From assembly GCA_030591795.1 (NCBI GenBank), contig JAUVAJ010000033.1:1-9585 (forward strand): DNA of 9,585 nucleotides. Direction: 5' to 3'. Positions 1 through 6,656 of the stretch are shown piece by piece (the stretch's first letter is position 1; the number at the start of each line of letters is the position of its first letter). A program made the position numbers and the translations under genes. Origin of the DNA: Desulfuromonadales bacterium (GTDB lineage: Bacteria > Desulfobacterota > Desulfuromonadia > Desulfuromonadales > UBA2294). The notes under the pieces are model-generated. The model searched no databases, had not been told where the DNA came from, and saw only the letters and a program-made list of their open reading frames with translations.

Positions 1-1532
1 AGCTCTCGTGCAGCGTCAGCATGCGGCATTTGCAATCGACGCTGCAACGGCAGCGGGATAAATGGGTTCGGCTGTGCCGGTTGCGGCAAAGCTGTGTCAT
101 GCAGTCCGAGAACCCAGAGATGATCAAATGACTGTCCGGCGGCCTCAAGCAGTCCAAGCACTTCAATGCCACCATCATGTGATTCTGATTGAAAGATCGT
201 CTCTGCGGCCAACCTGCTTAGCATAGATACCGCGCTGGAGCGATTGATAGACTTTGCAACGCGGTCGAGGGTGGCGAAGGTCTCCAGTGTTTGATAAAAG
301 CTTTTTACCGCCTGAAAGTCATCACTCGAAAGCGCTCTCTCACCAGGCCACCCGGCCCGGGCAATCTCGTCATGAAAGGTCTCAACCCAACTACCGGGCT
401 TGGCGTGGTGCTTCGCCGGTTTCCGGTCGCTTAAACTTTGGATAATTGATTTAAAAGCCGGTACGTTCAGCGGTTCAAGTACCTTGTGCAGCCTGGGAAC
501 GGTCCAGTTGACTACTCTCTTTTCACGTAAGGCACGATCAGCCAGGGCGCGTTGATGCTGCTCAGTGACATCCCCGGCCAGATAAGGCGAGCGCAGTAGC
601 CAGCCTGTTTCATTCAAGCTGACCTGATACCCGGTCGACAGCAGCTTCAGAATGGCACGTATAACAGGAATACGATCAAGCCTTTGACCGAGCGACATGT
701 TCATCCGCCTGGAATGCAGCGCACCATTTACCATAATTGCCGGGTCTATTTCAGATAAAAAGGTCGACTGAAACAGCGGCTGATAACGTTCAAGCTGTGG
801 TGCGACAACGGCAATTCGACATCCCGGCTCTTGCTGCAGAATGGTATTAGCCCAGCGCGCACAACGGCGCACCTCATCAACCTGATCAGCAGCTTGCAGC
901 GCTTTCGGCTGAGCAGAAGAGTTGACTGACATTTGCCAGTCCGTCACCAGACAATCCTGTTGTTCTAAACAGTTGCGTAGACGACGATCAGCCGGAGTTA
1001 GATTGTCAAAACCGGCAAAAATAATTTGCCCCGGAACTGGCAACACTTTGCTGGTGATGGCATCGGCAATCAATCCGGGCAATTCGCTGCTGTCGATCCA
1101 GGCGTTGTTGCTGGAAATTTCATTCCACATATTCAGCCAACGCAAGAAAGAACGATGGTCCTCTGCACCCTCTGCTGCTGAAAAAGACGTTTCATAGCGA
1201 GTAAGAAGCTGGTGAGCAGCTATAGCAGCCTTTGCAGACTGCGGCACCTGAAGCATAGCGACACCAGATTGTTTGATGTCATCACTCAGGATCATCTCCC
1301 AGACCTGTTGAGTCTGCGCTGTACTCAACAAAGAATCAGCCTTGCCGATGGATTGCATCCCGGCCTTCAACCAGGCTTCATAAGATTGCACAGGTGGCTG
1401 AAGCCAGGCCTTACGGCCGTTTGCAACTTGCAGATTGTCGAAATCAGAGATTAAGCGTCGAGCTAGCCGTCGATTGACGGCCACAACGGGAATATTCTTA
1501 AGGAGGGCTTCAAGCAGTTCAGTCGGTTTCAT
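1..1532 (-). CDS. AddB-like probable DNA repair protein (PD-(D/E)XK nuclease superfamily, TIGR03623-like), C-terminus cut by window edge
   Basis: About 510 codons are open from an ATG at 1532 to the left edge without a stop. The family is usually near 900 residues, so the C-terminal nuclease part lies outside the window. The N-terminus (VVAVNRRLARRL, then a WLQPPVQSYEAWL segment) and the segment near residue 450 (GGIEVLGLLEAAG, FDHLWVLGLHD, NPFIPLPLQRR) are typical of AddB-like proteins annotated as probable DNA repair proteins. These resemble the inactive helicase-like half of AddB and probably act in double-strand-break end processing with a UvrD/RecB-type partner, which should lie further left. 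The start lies inside the end of the VanZ-like gene (14-bp overlap), which suggests translational coupling. An in-frame ATG at 1541 is an alternative start; neither has a strong Shine-Dalgarno. The family call rests on recognised motifs, not on a search. Confidence 0.85.
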   Translation of the reverse strand, partial: MKPTELLEALLKNIPVVAVNRRLARRLISDFDNLQVANGRKAWLQPPVQSYEAWLKAGMQSIGKADSLLSTAQTQQVWEMILSDDIKQSGVAMLQVPQSAKAAIAAHQLLTRYETSFSAAEGAEDHRSFLRWLNMWNEISSNNAWIDSSELPGLIADAITSKVLPVPGQIIFAGFDNLTPADRRLRNCLEQQDCLVTDWQMSVNSSAQPKALQAADQVDEVRRCARWANTILQQEPGCRIAVVAPQLERYQPLFQSTFLSEIDPAIMVNGALHSRRMNMSLGQRLDRIPVIRAILKLLSTGYQVSLNETGWLLRSPYLAGDVTEQHQRALADRALREKRVVNWTVPRLHKVLEPLNVPAFKSIIQSLSDRKPAKHHAKPGSWVETFHDEIARAGWPGERALSSDDFQAVKSFYQTLETFATLDRVAKSINRSSAVSMLSRLAAETIFQSESHDGGIEVLGLLEAAGQSFDHLWVLGLHDTALPQPAQPNPFIPLPLQRRLQMPHADAARE

Positions 1533-1914
1533 TACATGCATGGTTCTGTTTTAAACGCTGTCTGAGACTGAATATGACACACCCGGCCATTGCTCCGATC
1601 AAATTAGCTAAAATGTCACCCCAGTCACCCTGTCGATTGGAGGTGAAATTTGCCTGTAGCAGCTCCAGAATGGCACCGGTTGCTGAAGCGTACAAAAATG
1701 CGATGACCAGCGTTGATAATTGTTGCAGACGACTGCCAAGAGCTTGACAGGCGAGCCATGCGAGTAAAGCGTAAGCGATAAAATGCCCCACCTTGTCCTG
1801 GCTTGAAAAATATTGGGGTGGAGAAGAAAAAGACCGCAGTGACAACACCGTCACAAGAATAGTGAAGACGACGAGTAATAGTAAATAAAGTCTGAATCGG
1901 AGTTGCCCGGTCAA
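1519..1914 (-). CDS. VanZ-like family membrane protein
   Basis: This 131-residue protein has four predicted membrane segments, near residues 8-25, 42-58, 66-84 and 103-117. It carries the VanZ-family hallmarks DKVGHFIAYALLAWL (40-54), ELLQ (84-87) and R94 followed by GDWGDILANLIGA (96-108). VanZ of Enterococcus gives teicoplanin resistance, but most proteobacterial members are small inner-membrane proteins of unknown role, so no resistance function should be inferred. The start is a TTG at 1914, preceded by AGGAC about seven bases upstream; no in-frame ATG fits better. The gene follows the secreted-protein gene by 44 bp, and its last codons overlap the start of the AddB-like gene. The three are therefore probably one transcript. 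Confidence 0.85.
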   Translation of the reverse strand: MTGQLRFRLYLLLLVVFTILVTVLSLRSFSSPPQYFSSQDKVGHFIAYALLAWLACQALGSRLQQLSTLVIAFLYASATGAILELLQANFTSNRQGDWGDILANLIGAMAGCVIFSLRQRLKQNHACNETD

Positions 1915-1958
1915 AGGTTTGTCCTGTCTGAATAATATGCGATTGATGAAATCATTAG

Positions 1959-2432
1959 TTAACGATAAAACTCAAAGGTGAATTGTCTTTTCTTATCGTC
2001 TTCCAGTTTAGAGCCGACTATAAACAGGTATGTGCCACGTTTTTTCAAGCTGATTTCACTAACAAAAAGATCCGGTTGATCTGGCATTGGTTTCATCCAG
2101 ACCGGCGTGCTGGTGTTGCCAAACAGTTTGCGATGTTTGATGCCGACCAGCCCCTTTGTCACCGGCACTCCTGATTTTTCATTTGCGAAGGTTACGACAA
2201 CTTTGTGTGTTGCGGTCAAATTCTCATTTGGACCGATGGCAACAATATAGGCAGATGCGCTCACGCCGGTGGTTGTCATTTCACCAACCAGCTTCATGCT
2301 GGAAAGATCTATAAGCAGCGGTTCTGCCACAGTCGACTCAATGGCAGGTGACGGTTCGGCACAGACTGGAACTAAAACAATATTGAGCAGGATAATCAGA
2401 GTTATAGTAACGCGGACAATCGGAAATAGCAT
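1959..2432 (-). CDS. Secreted protein of unknown function, YtkA/FixH-like
   Basis: This is a 157-residue protein. Residues 1-25 form a Sec signal peptide: basic start, hydrophobic core, and a likely cut after VPVCA. The VPVC context is a poor lipobox, so a lipoprotein is unlikely. The mature part looks all-beta, with a strand-rich region (SAYIVAIGPNENL, THKVVVTFANEK), a variable middle and a C-terminal GTYLFIVGSKLEDDKKRQF strand pair. The layout recalls YtkA/FixH-type Ig-like periplasmic domains, but this is a weak resemblance. The start at 2432 is chosen over an ATG at 2477 because AGAGG lies eight bases upstream and the signal peptide begins there. The longer start would also place the predicted promoter inside the coding sequence. 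It is the first gene of the left transcription unit and directly follows the metal-related cluster. Confidence 0.7.
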   Translation of the reverse strand: MLFPIVRVTITLIILLNIVLVPVCAEPSPAIESTVAEPLLIDLSSMKLVGEMTTTGVSASAYIVAIGPNENLTATHKVVVTFANEKSGVPVTKGLVGIKHRKLFGNTSTPVWMKPMPDQPDLFVSEISLKKRGTYLFIVGSKLEDDKKRQFTFEFYR

Positions 2433-2462
2433 AACAAAGCCTCTTGTTGATAAAGTGCAGGC

Positions 2463-2468
2463 ATCATA
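2463..2468 (-). promoter_or_regulatory. Extended -10 promoter for the YtkA/FixH-like gene
   Basis: On the minus strand TGC precedes TATGAT, giving an extended -10 element (TGnTATAAT with one mismatch). No good -35 box is present, only a T-rich run. Transcription would start near 2456, leaving a leader of about 24 bases that holds the AGAGG ribosome binding site. This supports a separate promoter for the left three-gene unit. Confidence 0.4.
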
Positions 2469-2542
2469 GCACAACAAGCGACCAAAAAAACACGATTAGA
2501 TACGGGGAGATTAAAGCAGATAGAAAATTTTATACAGGCAAC

Positions 2543-2815
2543 TTAGCGACCGCGAGTGCCACAGTCAGGGCAATAAGTCCAGATGGAATCTAGTGCTCGC
2601 TGGCAATTCGGGCATTCACATGTACCGTTGCTGCGATAACGTAAAAACAGAAAAACACCCAGGACTGCAACAATACATCCAGCCCAGAGCATGGTGTGTG
2701 GCCCTATTCGCCAGAAATCTGAATATGAACAGCGACCACAACCGACCGCCCAGTAGTTGTAATACCAGACGGCAAGTGCGACCGGGATGCTGATCAACAG
2801 TGCAAGCCTATACAT
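2543..2815 (-). CDS. Small membrane protein with C-terminal zinc ribbon
   Basis: With the ATG at 2815 the protein has 90 residues. It has two membrane segments (about 3-21 and 42-59), a CGRC pair (26-29) in the loop between them, and a C-terminal zinc ribbon with C71, C82 and C85 and paired C68 (CPNC-x10-CPDC). The start at 2815 is preferred over 2830 because GAGG sits nine bases upstream, while the site before 2830 is too close. With this start the gene overlaps the end of the previous zinc-ribbon gene by eight bases. It is the last gene of the presumed HMA/DUF2318/ABC operon. I do not recognise a named family. A structural or regulatory metal site is likely; a function is not assignable. 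Confidence 0.7.
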   Translation of the reverse strand: MYRLALLISIPVALAVWYYNYWAVGCGRCSYSDFWRIGPHTMLWAGCIVAVLGVFLFLRYRSNGTCECPNCQRALDSIWTYCPDCGTRGR

Positions 2816-3071
2816 GTACCGCCGCCTCATCCTGTCTGTTTATACCGCACCAGGGGCAAAACTGATGTTGCACTGAGTGCGACTGTCCGCATTCCTTGCA
2901 GTGGCGACGAAGCAGACTTTTACATGTGGGGCAGATCAGGTGATCACTGCTGACCTCTTGACTGCAACGCTGGCAATTTTCCGGCATGCTTGGGGCCTGC
3001 CGCCGCTTCCTGAGTTCGGTCTCTATCAGGTGCAGCAGGATAAATATAATTATGGCAAAAATTAAGACCAT
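2808..3071 (-). CDS. Small membrane-anchored double zinc-ribbon protein
   Basis: This 87-residue protein has one N-terminal membrane helix (about 2-18), a short basic linker (ETELRKRR) and two tandem zinc ribbons of identical spacing. The first is C33-x2-C36-x10-C47-x2-C50; the second is C58-x2-C61-x10-C72-x2-C75. The basic linker after the helix suggests the ribbons face the cytoplasm. The ATG at 3071 lies four bases after the ATPase stop codon, and the GGGTGA that ends the ATPase gene also serves as its ribosome binding site. Translation is therefore probably coupled to the ATPase. Zinc-ribbon membrane proteins of this kind lack a defined role. From position it may be an accessory or sensor of the ABC unit (inference). 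Confidence 0.75.
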   Translation of the reverse strand: MVLIFAIIIFILLHLIETELRKRRQAPSMPENCQRCSQEVSSDHLICPTCKSLLRRHCKECGQSHSVQHQFCPWCGINRQDEAAVHV

Positions 3072-3075
3072 AGAA

Positions 3076-3783
3076 TCACCCGACGGCTGCTACCGGCGCC
3101 GTTTTTGCAATGACATCTGACTCAACTAGACCGTCTTTCAGAGAGACAATTCGATCAAAGTAGTGCTGGTTTGCTGTATTATGCGTAACCATAATGATTG
3201 TTTGACCATCACGGTTCAGCTCGCAAAACAGGTTCATAATTTCTGTGCTGGTCGCGCTGTCCAGACTTCCGGTCGGCTCATCAGCCAGAATCAATGGCGG
3301 ATGATTAACCAGCGCGCGAGCGATGGCTACCCTCTCCTGCTCGCCACCTGACAGTTGATTCGGCAGGTGGTCAATCCGGTTGCTGAGGCCAACGCGGCTT
3401 AGAGCATCGATTGCCAGTTCTTTTTGTTCTTTCGCGCTCGACTTGGTGACGGCCAACGGGAGCATGACATTTTCAATCGCAGTCAGATACGGGATCAGGT
3501 TGTACGCCTGAAAAACGAAGCCGATATACTCACGCCGAAAATCAGCCCGCTGCTCATCACCCAGGCCATACACGTCGATAGCATCAACCAGCATCTGCCC
3601 GGAGGTCGGTTCAGCCAGTCCACCCAACAGGGTCAACAGTGTGCTTTTGCCGGAGCCTGAAGGTCCCATGACACCGAGGAAGCTGCCCTCTTCAATCCGC
3701 AGCTCAGCTTCAGCAAGCGCCGTTACACTCCCGGCATCGGTTGAATATGACTTGGTCAGTTTTTTAAGTTCGATGAAAGCCAT
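3076..3783 (-). CDS. ABC transporter ATPase, MacB/LolD type
   Basis: This 235-residue ATPase is complete in all motifs: Walker A GPSGSGKST (40-48), Q-loop Q92, signature LSGGE (144-148), Walker B LILADEP (164-170) with catalytic E169, D-loop SLD (173-175) and H-loop H201. The LTKSY start, the ADFRREYIGFVFQAYNLIP segment and the DEPTGSLD block are typical of the MacB/LolD/FtsE class that pairs with FtsX-like permeases. The start at 3783 is supported by AAGGAAAG about eight bases upstream. The open frame continues to 4005, but that extension overlaps the permease gene and has no family likeness. It follows the permease by 13 bases and should energise it. The C-terminal tail after H-loop is short and ends in an Ala/Val-rich stretch. 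Confidence 0.93.
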   Translation of the reverse strand: MAFIELKKLTKSYSTDAGSVTALAEAELRIEEGSFLGVMGPSGSGKSTLLTLLGGLAEPTSGQMLVDAIDVYGLGDEQRADFRREYIGFVFQAYNLIPYLTAIENVMLPLAVTKSSAKEQKELAIDALSRVGLSNRIDHLPNQLSGGEQERVAIARALVNHPPLILADEPTGSLDSATSTEIMNLFCELNRDGQTIIMVTHNTANQHYFDRIVSLKDGLVESDVIAKTAPVAAVG

Positions 3784-3796
3784 AAAGTTTCTTTCC

Positions 3797-4954
3797 TTAA
3801 AGGGTTCGCAGTGCGTCAGCCGGATCAAGATGACTCGCATGCAGAGCCGGATACAAAGTGGCAATTGCGCCGATAAAGATGGCAATAACCAGTGACCCGA
3901 CTGCCAGAGTCGGATTCCAGGCAATAGTTGCATCAGCATCAGCAATCCACGGCAGCAAGCCGCTGGCAGCCGCCATGCCCGACAGGTAACCGGCAATGCC
4001 GGCAATCATGCTGACCAGGACAGCTTCCGTCAGGATCAACTTGATAATGTGATGTTTACGAAAGCCGAGCGCCCGGAATATACCGATCTCGTGACAACGC
4101 TCATTGACCGAGCCCATCATGGTTACAAAAACCACCATAGAACCGATAAATAGAACAATGATCGAAACTACCATGGAAAATGTTTCAAACTGATCCAGAG
4201 CATGCATACGCGTCTTGACGACCTGCTGCACCGCACTGACCCGTGCTCCCGGCAGTACGTCTGAGATCTGATTGACCATATCGTCTACCGGACAATCACC
4301 ACACAGCGCGGCGACTTCAACAAAACTAACCTTGCCCGATTTACCAAGCATAGCTTGGGCTACCGGTAATGAGACCAGAATCAAGTCGTCATCCTGCGAC
4401 CCGGTCTCCTGAATAATGCCGGCAACCGTAAATGTTTGACTATCAAGTTCAATTGTGGAACCGACGTGCAAACCGATACTCTTGGCGACTTGCGAACCGA
4501 CGACAACATCGGATTCACTATTGATTTCACTGCCATCAATTGTCCACCACCGCTTCAGCCGGAATTCGACCGTCGGGTCGATCCCCATCAACATCACCTG
4601 TGAACCGGATGCGTCGACAACGCCGATGATTTTAGGCGCCACAACCGAAATATTCCGGGCGTTGGGGATTGAATCAAGTCGATCGAGATCCTTAAGCACC
4701 AGTTCAGTCGTCTCAGTGGTGACACCACCAAGGGAAATCCCACCATAGTTTAAGGCAAGCTCATTCCTGGTCGGTGTAATCAGGATGTTGGCGCCGAAGT
4801 TCTCCATCTTTTTCTGCACGTCATGCCGCATAGACGCTGACAGAGAGAACAGTGACACAACTGTCGCAACGCCGATCAGCAGGCCGATGACCAGAAAAGC
4901 CATCCTCGCTTTACGTCGTTGCAGATTTCGTATTGCAATGCCAAACAGTTTCAC
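3797..4954 (-). CDS. MacB/FtsX-type ABC transporter permease with periplasmic CxxC
   Basis: This 385-residue protein has the layout of the FtsX/MacB permease class: membrane helix 1 (about 18-40), a large periplasmic MacB-PCD-like domain (about 42-255), and three C-terminal helices (about 258-282, 305-335 and 350-372). The cytoplasmic loop NERCHEIGIFRALGFRK (284-300) and the end YPALHASHLDPADALRTL are class hallmarks. Such proteins usually couple ATP hydrolysis to periplasmic conformational change rather than moving a substrate through a channel. The periplasmic domain has a CGDC pair (218-221), a potential metal or disulfide site. The start is GTG at 4954 with AGAGGTG four bases upstream. 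It works with the ATPase downstream. A 195-bp gap separates it from the DUF2318 gene upstream, so it may also have its own promoter. Confidence 0.9.
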   Translation of the reverse strand: MKLFGIAIRNLQRRKARMAFLVIGLLIGVATVVSLFSLSASMRHDVQKKMENFGANILITPTRNELALNYGGISLGGVTTETTELVLKDLDRLDSIPNARNISVVAPKIIGVVDASGSQVMLMGIDPTVEFRLKRWWTIDGSEINSESDVVVGSQVAKSIGLHVGSTIELDSQTFTVAGIIQETGSQDDDLILVSLPVAQAMLGKSGKVSFVEVAALCGDCPVDDMVNQISDVLPGARVSAVQQVVKTRMHALDQFETFSMVVSIIVLFIGSMVVFVTMMGSVNERCHEIGIFRALGFRKHHIIKLILTEAVLVSMIAGIAGYLSGMAAASGLLPWIADADATIAWNPTLAVGSLVIAIFIGAIATLYPALHASHLDPADALRTL

Positions 4955-5149
4955 AAATCACCTCTAGTTCGTTTCCAGCAAAAAAAACTGAATGAGTGTA
5001 GTGTGGTTTCTGATTTGGAAACCAGCAATTTTTCGCAAGGTCAAGGAAATCAAGTATTTGAGCGGAGGCGTAGTATTTTACGCCACACAATCAAATGTGC
5101 AGATTGACGCCGAGATCGCGGAAAAGTACGGTTTCCGGACAGAAACTGG
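4955..5149 (-). other. 195-bp intergenic gap with three inverted repeats
   Basis: This is the only large gap inside the HMA/DUF2318/ABC cluster. It contains three perfect inverted repeats: CGGAAA/TTTCCG (5119-5137), GGCGTA/TACGCC (5067-5084) and TGGTTTC/GAAACCA (5004-5024). An eight-T run on the minus strand (4987-4980) lies 16 bases after the third repeat, just before the permease ribosome binding site. None is a classic terminator, because the T run is not adjacent. No convincing -35/-10 pair was found. The elements could be operators, an attenuator or an mRNA processing site. Confidence 0.5.
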
Positions 5150-5665
5150 TTAGCCACGCGGGAAGTAAGAACGCCCGGCAATAAGTTCCTTCTCAAGGAG
5201 GACAACCTGACCATTAGCTACTTCACGGGTTAGCGGTGCCGGATTACAACCACCTTTAATTACATTAATCTGGTCGGAACGGAACTTCTGCCCACAATTA
5301 TTACAGACCATGTAATCGCCTTCCTGACGATACCCCTTAAGCGACTTGTAACAGACATCACAGGCATCCAGAGCTGCCCTGAGCTGTCCGTCTTTGCTCT
5401 TCAGTAGAAAGAAATCAACCTTCTCACCGTTTGCGTCATAGCTGTAGTAATGCGCTTGACCATCACTGACATCCGCAACCGAAATGGAGACTTTACCGCC
5501 GCTAGCCTGAACAAAATTACCACTGGCGGTTGCGACCGGGTTAATACCTAGTACAAAGGCCAATGCAGCGCCGACAACAGCTACAGCAACTACGATCCAG
5601 ACGGCCTTACCAGACTTCTTTTCCTGCTTGGCAAATTGTTGTTTTTTCTCTTCACGTTTTCCCAT
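5150..5665 (-). CDS. DUF2318 domain protein, membrane anchored
   Basis: This 171-residue protein has a very basic cytoplasmic N-terminus (KREEKKQQ), one membrane helix (about 21-40) and a periplasmic DUF2318 domain. The domain shows its hallmark cysteines: ACDVCY (101-106), MVCNNCGQKF (119-128) and GGCNPAPL (138-145). DUF2318 proteins are predicted to bind metal or an Fe-S centre through these cysteines. They are known beside FtsX-like ABC genes and Ftr1-type iron permeases; the biochemical role is not settled. The ATG at 5665 is chosen because AAGGAG lies seven bases upstream. A longer frame to 5701 would overlap the HMA gene and add an unlikely 12-residue head. The gene starts 26 bases after the HMA protein gene ends, so the two are co-transcribed. 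Confidence 0.9.
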   Translation of the reverse strand: MGKREEKKQQFAKQEKKSGKAVWIVVAVAVVGAALAFVLGINPVATASGNFVQASGGKVSISVADVSDGQAHYYSYDANGEKVDFFLLKSKDGQLRAALDACDVCYKSLKGYRQEGDYMVCNNCGQKFRSDQINVIKGGCNPAPLTREVANGQVVLLEKELIAGRSYFPRG

Positions 5666-5691
5666 TTTTAGCTCCTTATTAAGGTTTCTAC

Positions 5692-6516
5692 TTAACCACA
5701 ACAGCCGCCGCTGCCACTACCACCACCGCAGCCGCCGCTCTGGCTTCTACCACTGTTAAGACTCTGTTTGAGACTCGGGTCAAATATTTGTACAGATGTG
5801 TTCTGTTGCAGGGTCTGCAACAGATTGTTCAACTCGGCAGAGTTTTTTTGAATGTCGAGATTTTGGTGTTGGAAAAACCGGTCCAGCATCAGGTTGGTCC
5901 GGGCTTGTCCGCGATCAATCGCGGAAATTTGATTCTCTTTCATGTAGGCGTCAAGCTCGGCATTCGCAACCGAAACGCCAGCTTCAGTCGCTGCTGACAA
6001 TAACAGTTCACGCTGAAGAATGGTCATCCAGGCAAAACGGAACATATACTGCACCGGCAGGGTCTGGCCTGAATCTACTGCATTCTGGCGCTGCTGCTCA
6101 ACTAAGGCATTAAACTCGGAACGGGCGACCAGCCGATCACCAATTTTTGCGACATATAGATCTGTATCGACATCCGTCGTCATTACTCCTTCGGCATTTT
6201 CACGCGCGTAAAGCTGTGCCGGGTAACCGCTGTCGGTGATAACCCTGGCGATAACTGCCGCGTCGGTTTTTGCAGGGTTGAAGTCGACCACACTCAGGCC
6301 TTGTCCGACATCGGTCTGCACCGAAGTGACACCGTCGATCTGCGACACTGCCTCACGAATAGTGTTAACACATGAACCACAACTTAGTCTGTCGACTGAA
6401 AACTCAGCTGTTATAGTCTTGGACGATGAAATAGCCTCTGTTGGCGCTCCGAAAAACAGCAGCGTCCCCACTCCGAGAACTGCAATAACAGCAATAACTA
6501 TCAAATTCTTTTTCAT
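5692..6516 (-). CDS. Membrane-anchored HMA domain fused to SurA-N-like domain, Gly/Cys-rich tail
   Basis: This is a 274-residue protein. Residues 4-22 are a signal anchor. Residues about 35-102 form a heavy-metal-associated fold with the metal motif LSCGSC (C46, C49), followed by IDGVTSVQTDV and a GYPA end, as in copper chaperone domains. Residues about 122-235 resemble the N-terminal chaperone domain of SurA/PpiC proteins (VAKIGDRLVARSEFNALVE, then a helix-rich ILQRELLLSAATEAGVSVANAEL). No prolyl isomerase domain follows. The C-terminus is a Gly/Ser stretch with C263, C272 and C273. The protein should be exposed to the periplasm and bind a soft metal. The start at 6516 has AGGAG six bases upstream; the longer frame to 6552 adds no recognisable sequence. 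It is the first gene of the presumed operon behind a sigma-54-like promoter. Confidence 0.85.
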   Translation of the reverse strand: MKKNLIVIAVIAVLGVGTLLFFGAPTEAISSSKTITAEFSVDRLSCGSCVNTIREAVSQIDGVTSVQTDVGQGLSVVDFNPAKTDAAVIARVITDSGYPAQLYARENAEGVMTTDVDTDLYVAKIGDRLVARSEFNALVEQQRQNAVDSGQTLPVQYMFRFAWMTILQRELLLSAATEAGVSVANAELDAYMKENQISAIDRGQARTNLMLDRFFQHQNLDIQKNSAELNNLLQTLQQNTSVQIFDPSLKQSLNSGRSQSGGCGGGSGSGGCCG

Positions 6517-6567
6517 ACTGACTCCTAAATCTGCAGGTTTGAGTTTTTGCAAACTTTCATTCTATAG

Positions 6568-6584
6568 AGCATAGTTCGTGCCAG
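6568..6584 (-). promoter_or_regulatory. Sigma-54 (RpoN) type promoter
   Basis: The minus strand reads CTGGCACG, four bases, ATGCT. This matches the consensus YTGGCACG-N4-TTGCW with one mismatch. The GG and GC pairs are separated by exactly ten bases, as required for -24/-12 promoters. Transcription would start near 6557, about 40 bases before the HMA-protein start codon. Upstream, an imperfect repeat (CTGTGA/TTACAG arms, 6596-6617) could bind an activator, but this is speculative. A nearby TATAGA could instead act as a weak sigma-70 -10 element. Confidence 0.6.
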
Positions 6585-6656
6585 ATTTTCATTTACTGTG
6601 ATTTCAATATGTTACAGATTTACGCTGGAGGATTTTAGTAAAAATTTAGCAGGATT

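Noticed and set aside
254..1454. Several plus-strand open frames of 63-91 codons
   Set aside because: They are antisense to the continuous AddB-like frame, have no family likeness and no ribosome binding sites.
1519..1914. Glycopeptide resistance role for the VanZ-like protein
   Set aside because: No van resistance genes are nearby and most proteobacterial VanZ-like proteins have no known link to resistance.
2355..2380. Possible lipobox at the signal peptide end of the YtkA/FixH-like protein
   Set aside because: The residues before the cysteine are VPV, a poor lipobox; a signal peptidase I cut after VCA fits better.
3784..4005. N-terminal extension of the ABC ATPase frame by 74 residues
   Set aside because: It lies within the permease gene in another frame, shows no ABC-family sequence, and a strong ribosome binding site precedes the ATG at 3783.
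5020..5060. TTGACC-containing stretch resembling a MerR/CueR-type metal promoter before the permease gene
   Set aside because: No acceptable -10 box is found at 17-20 bases and no proper dyad lies in the spacer.
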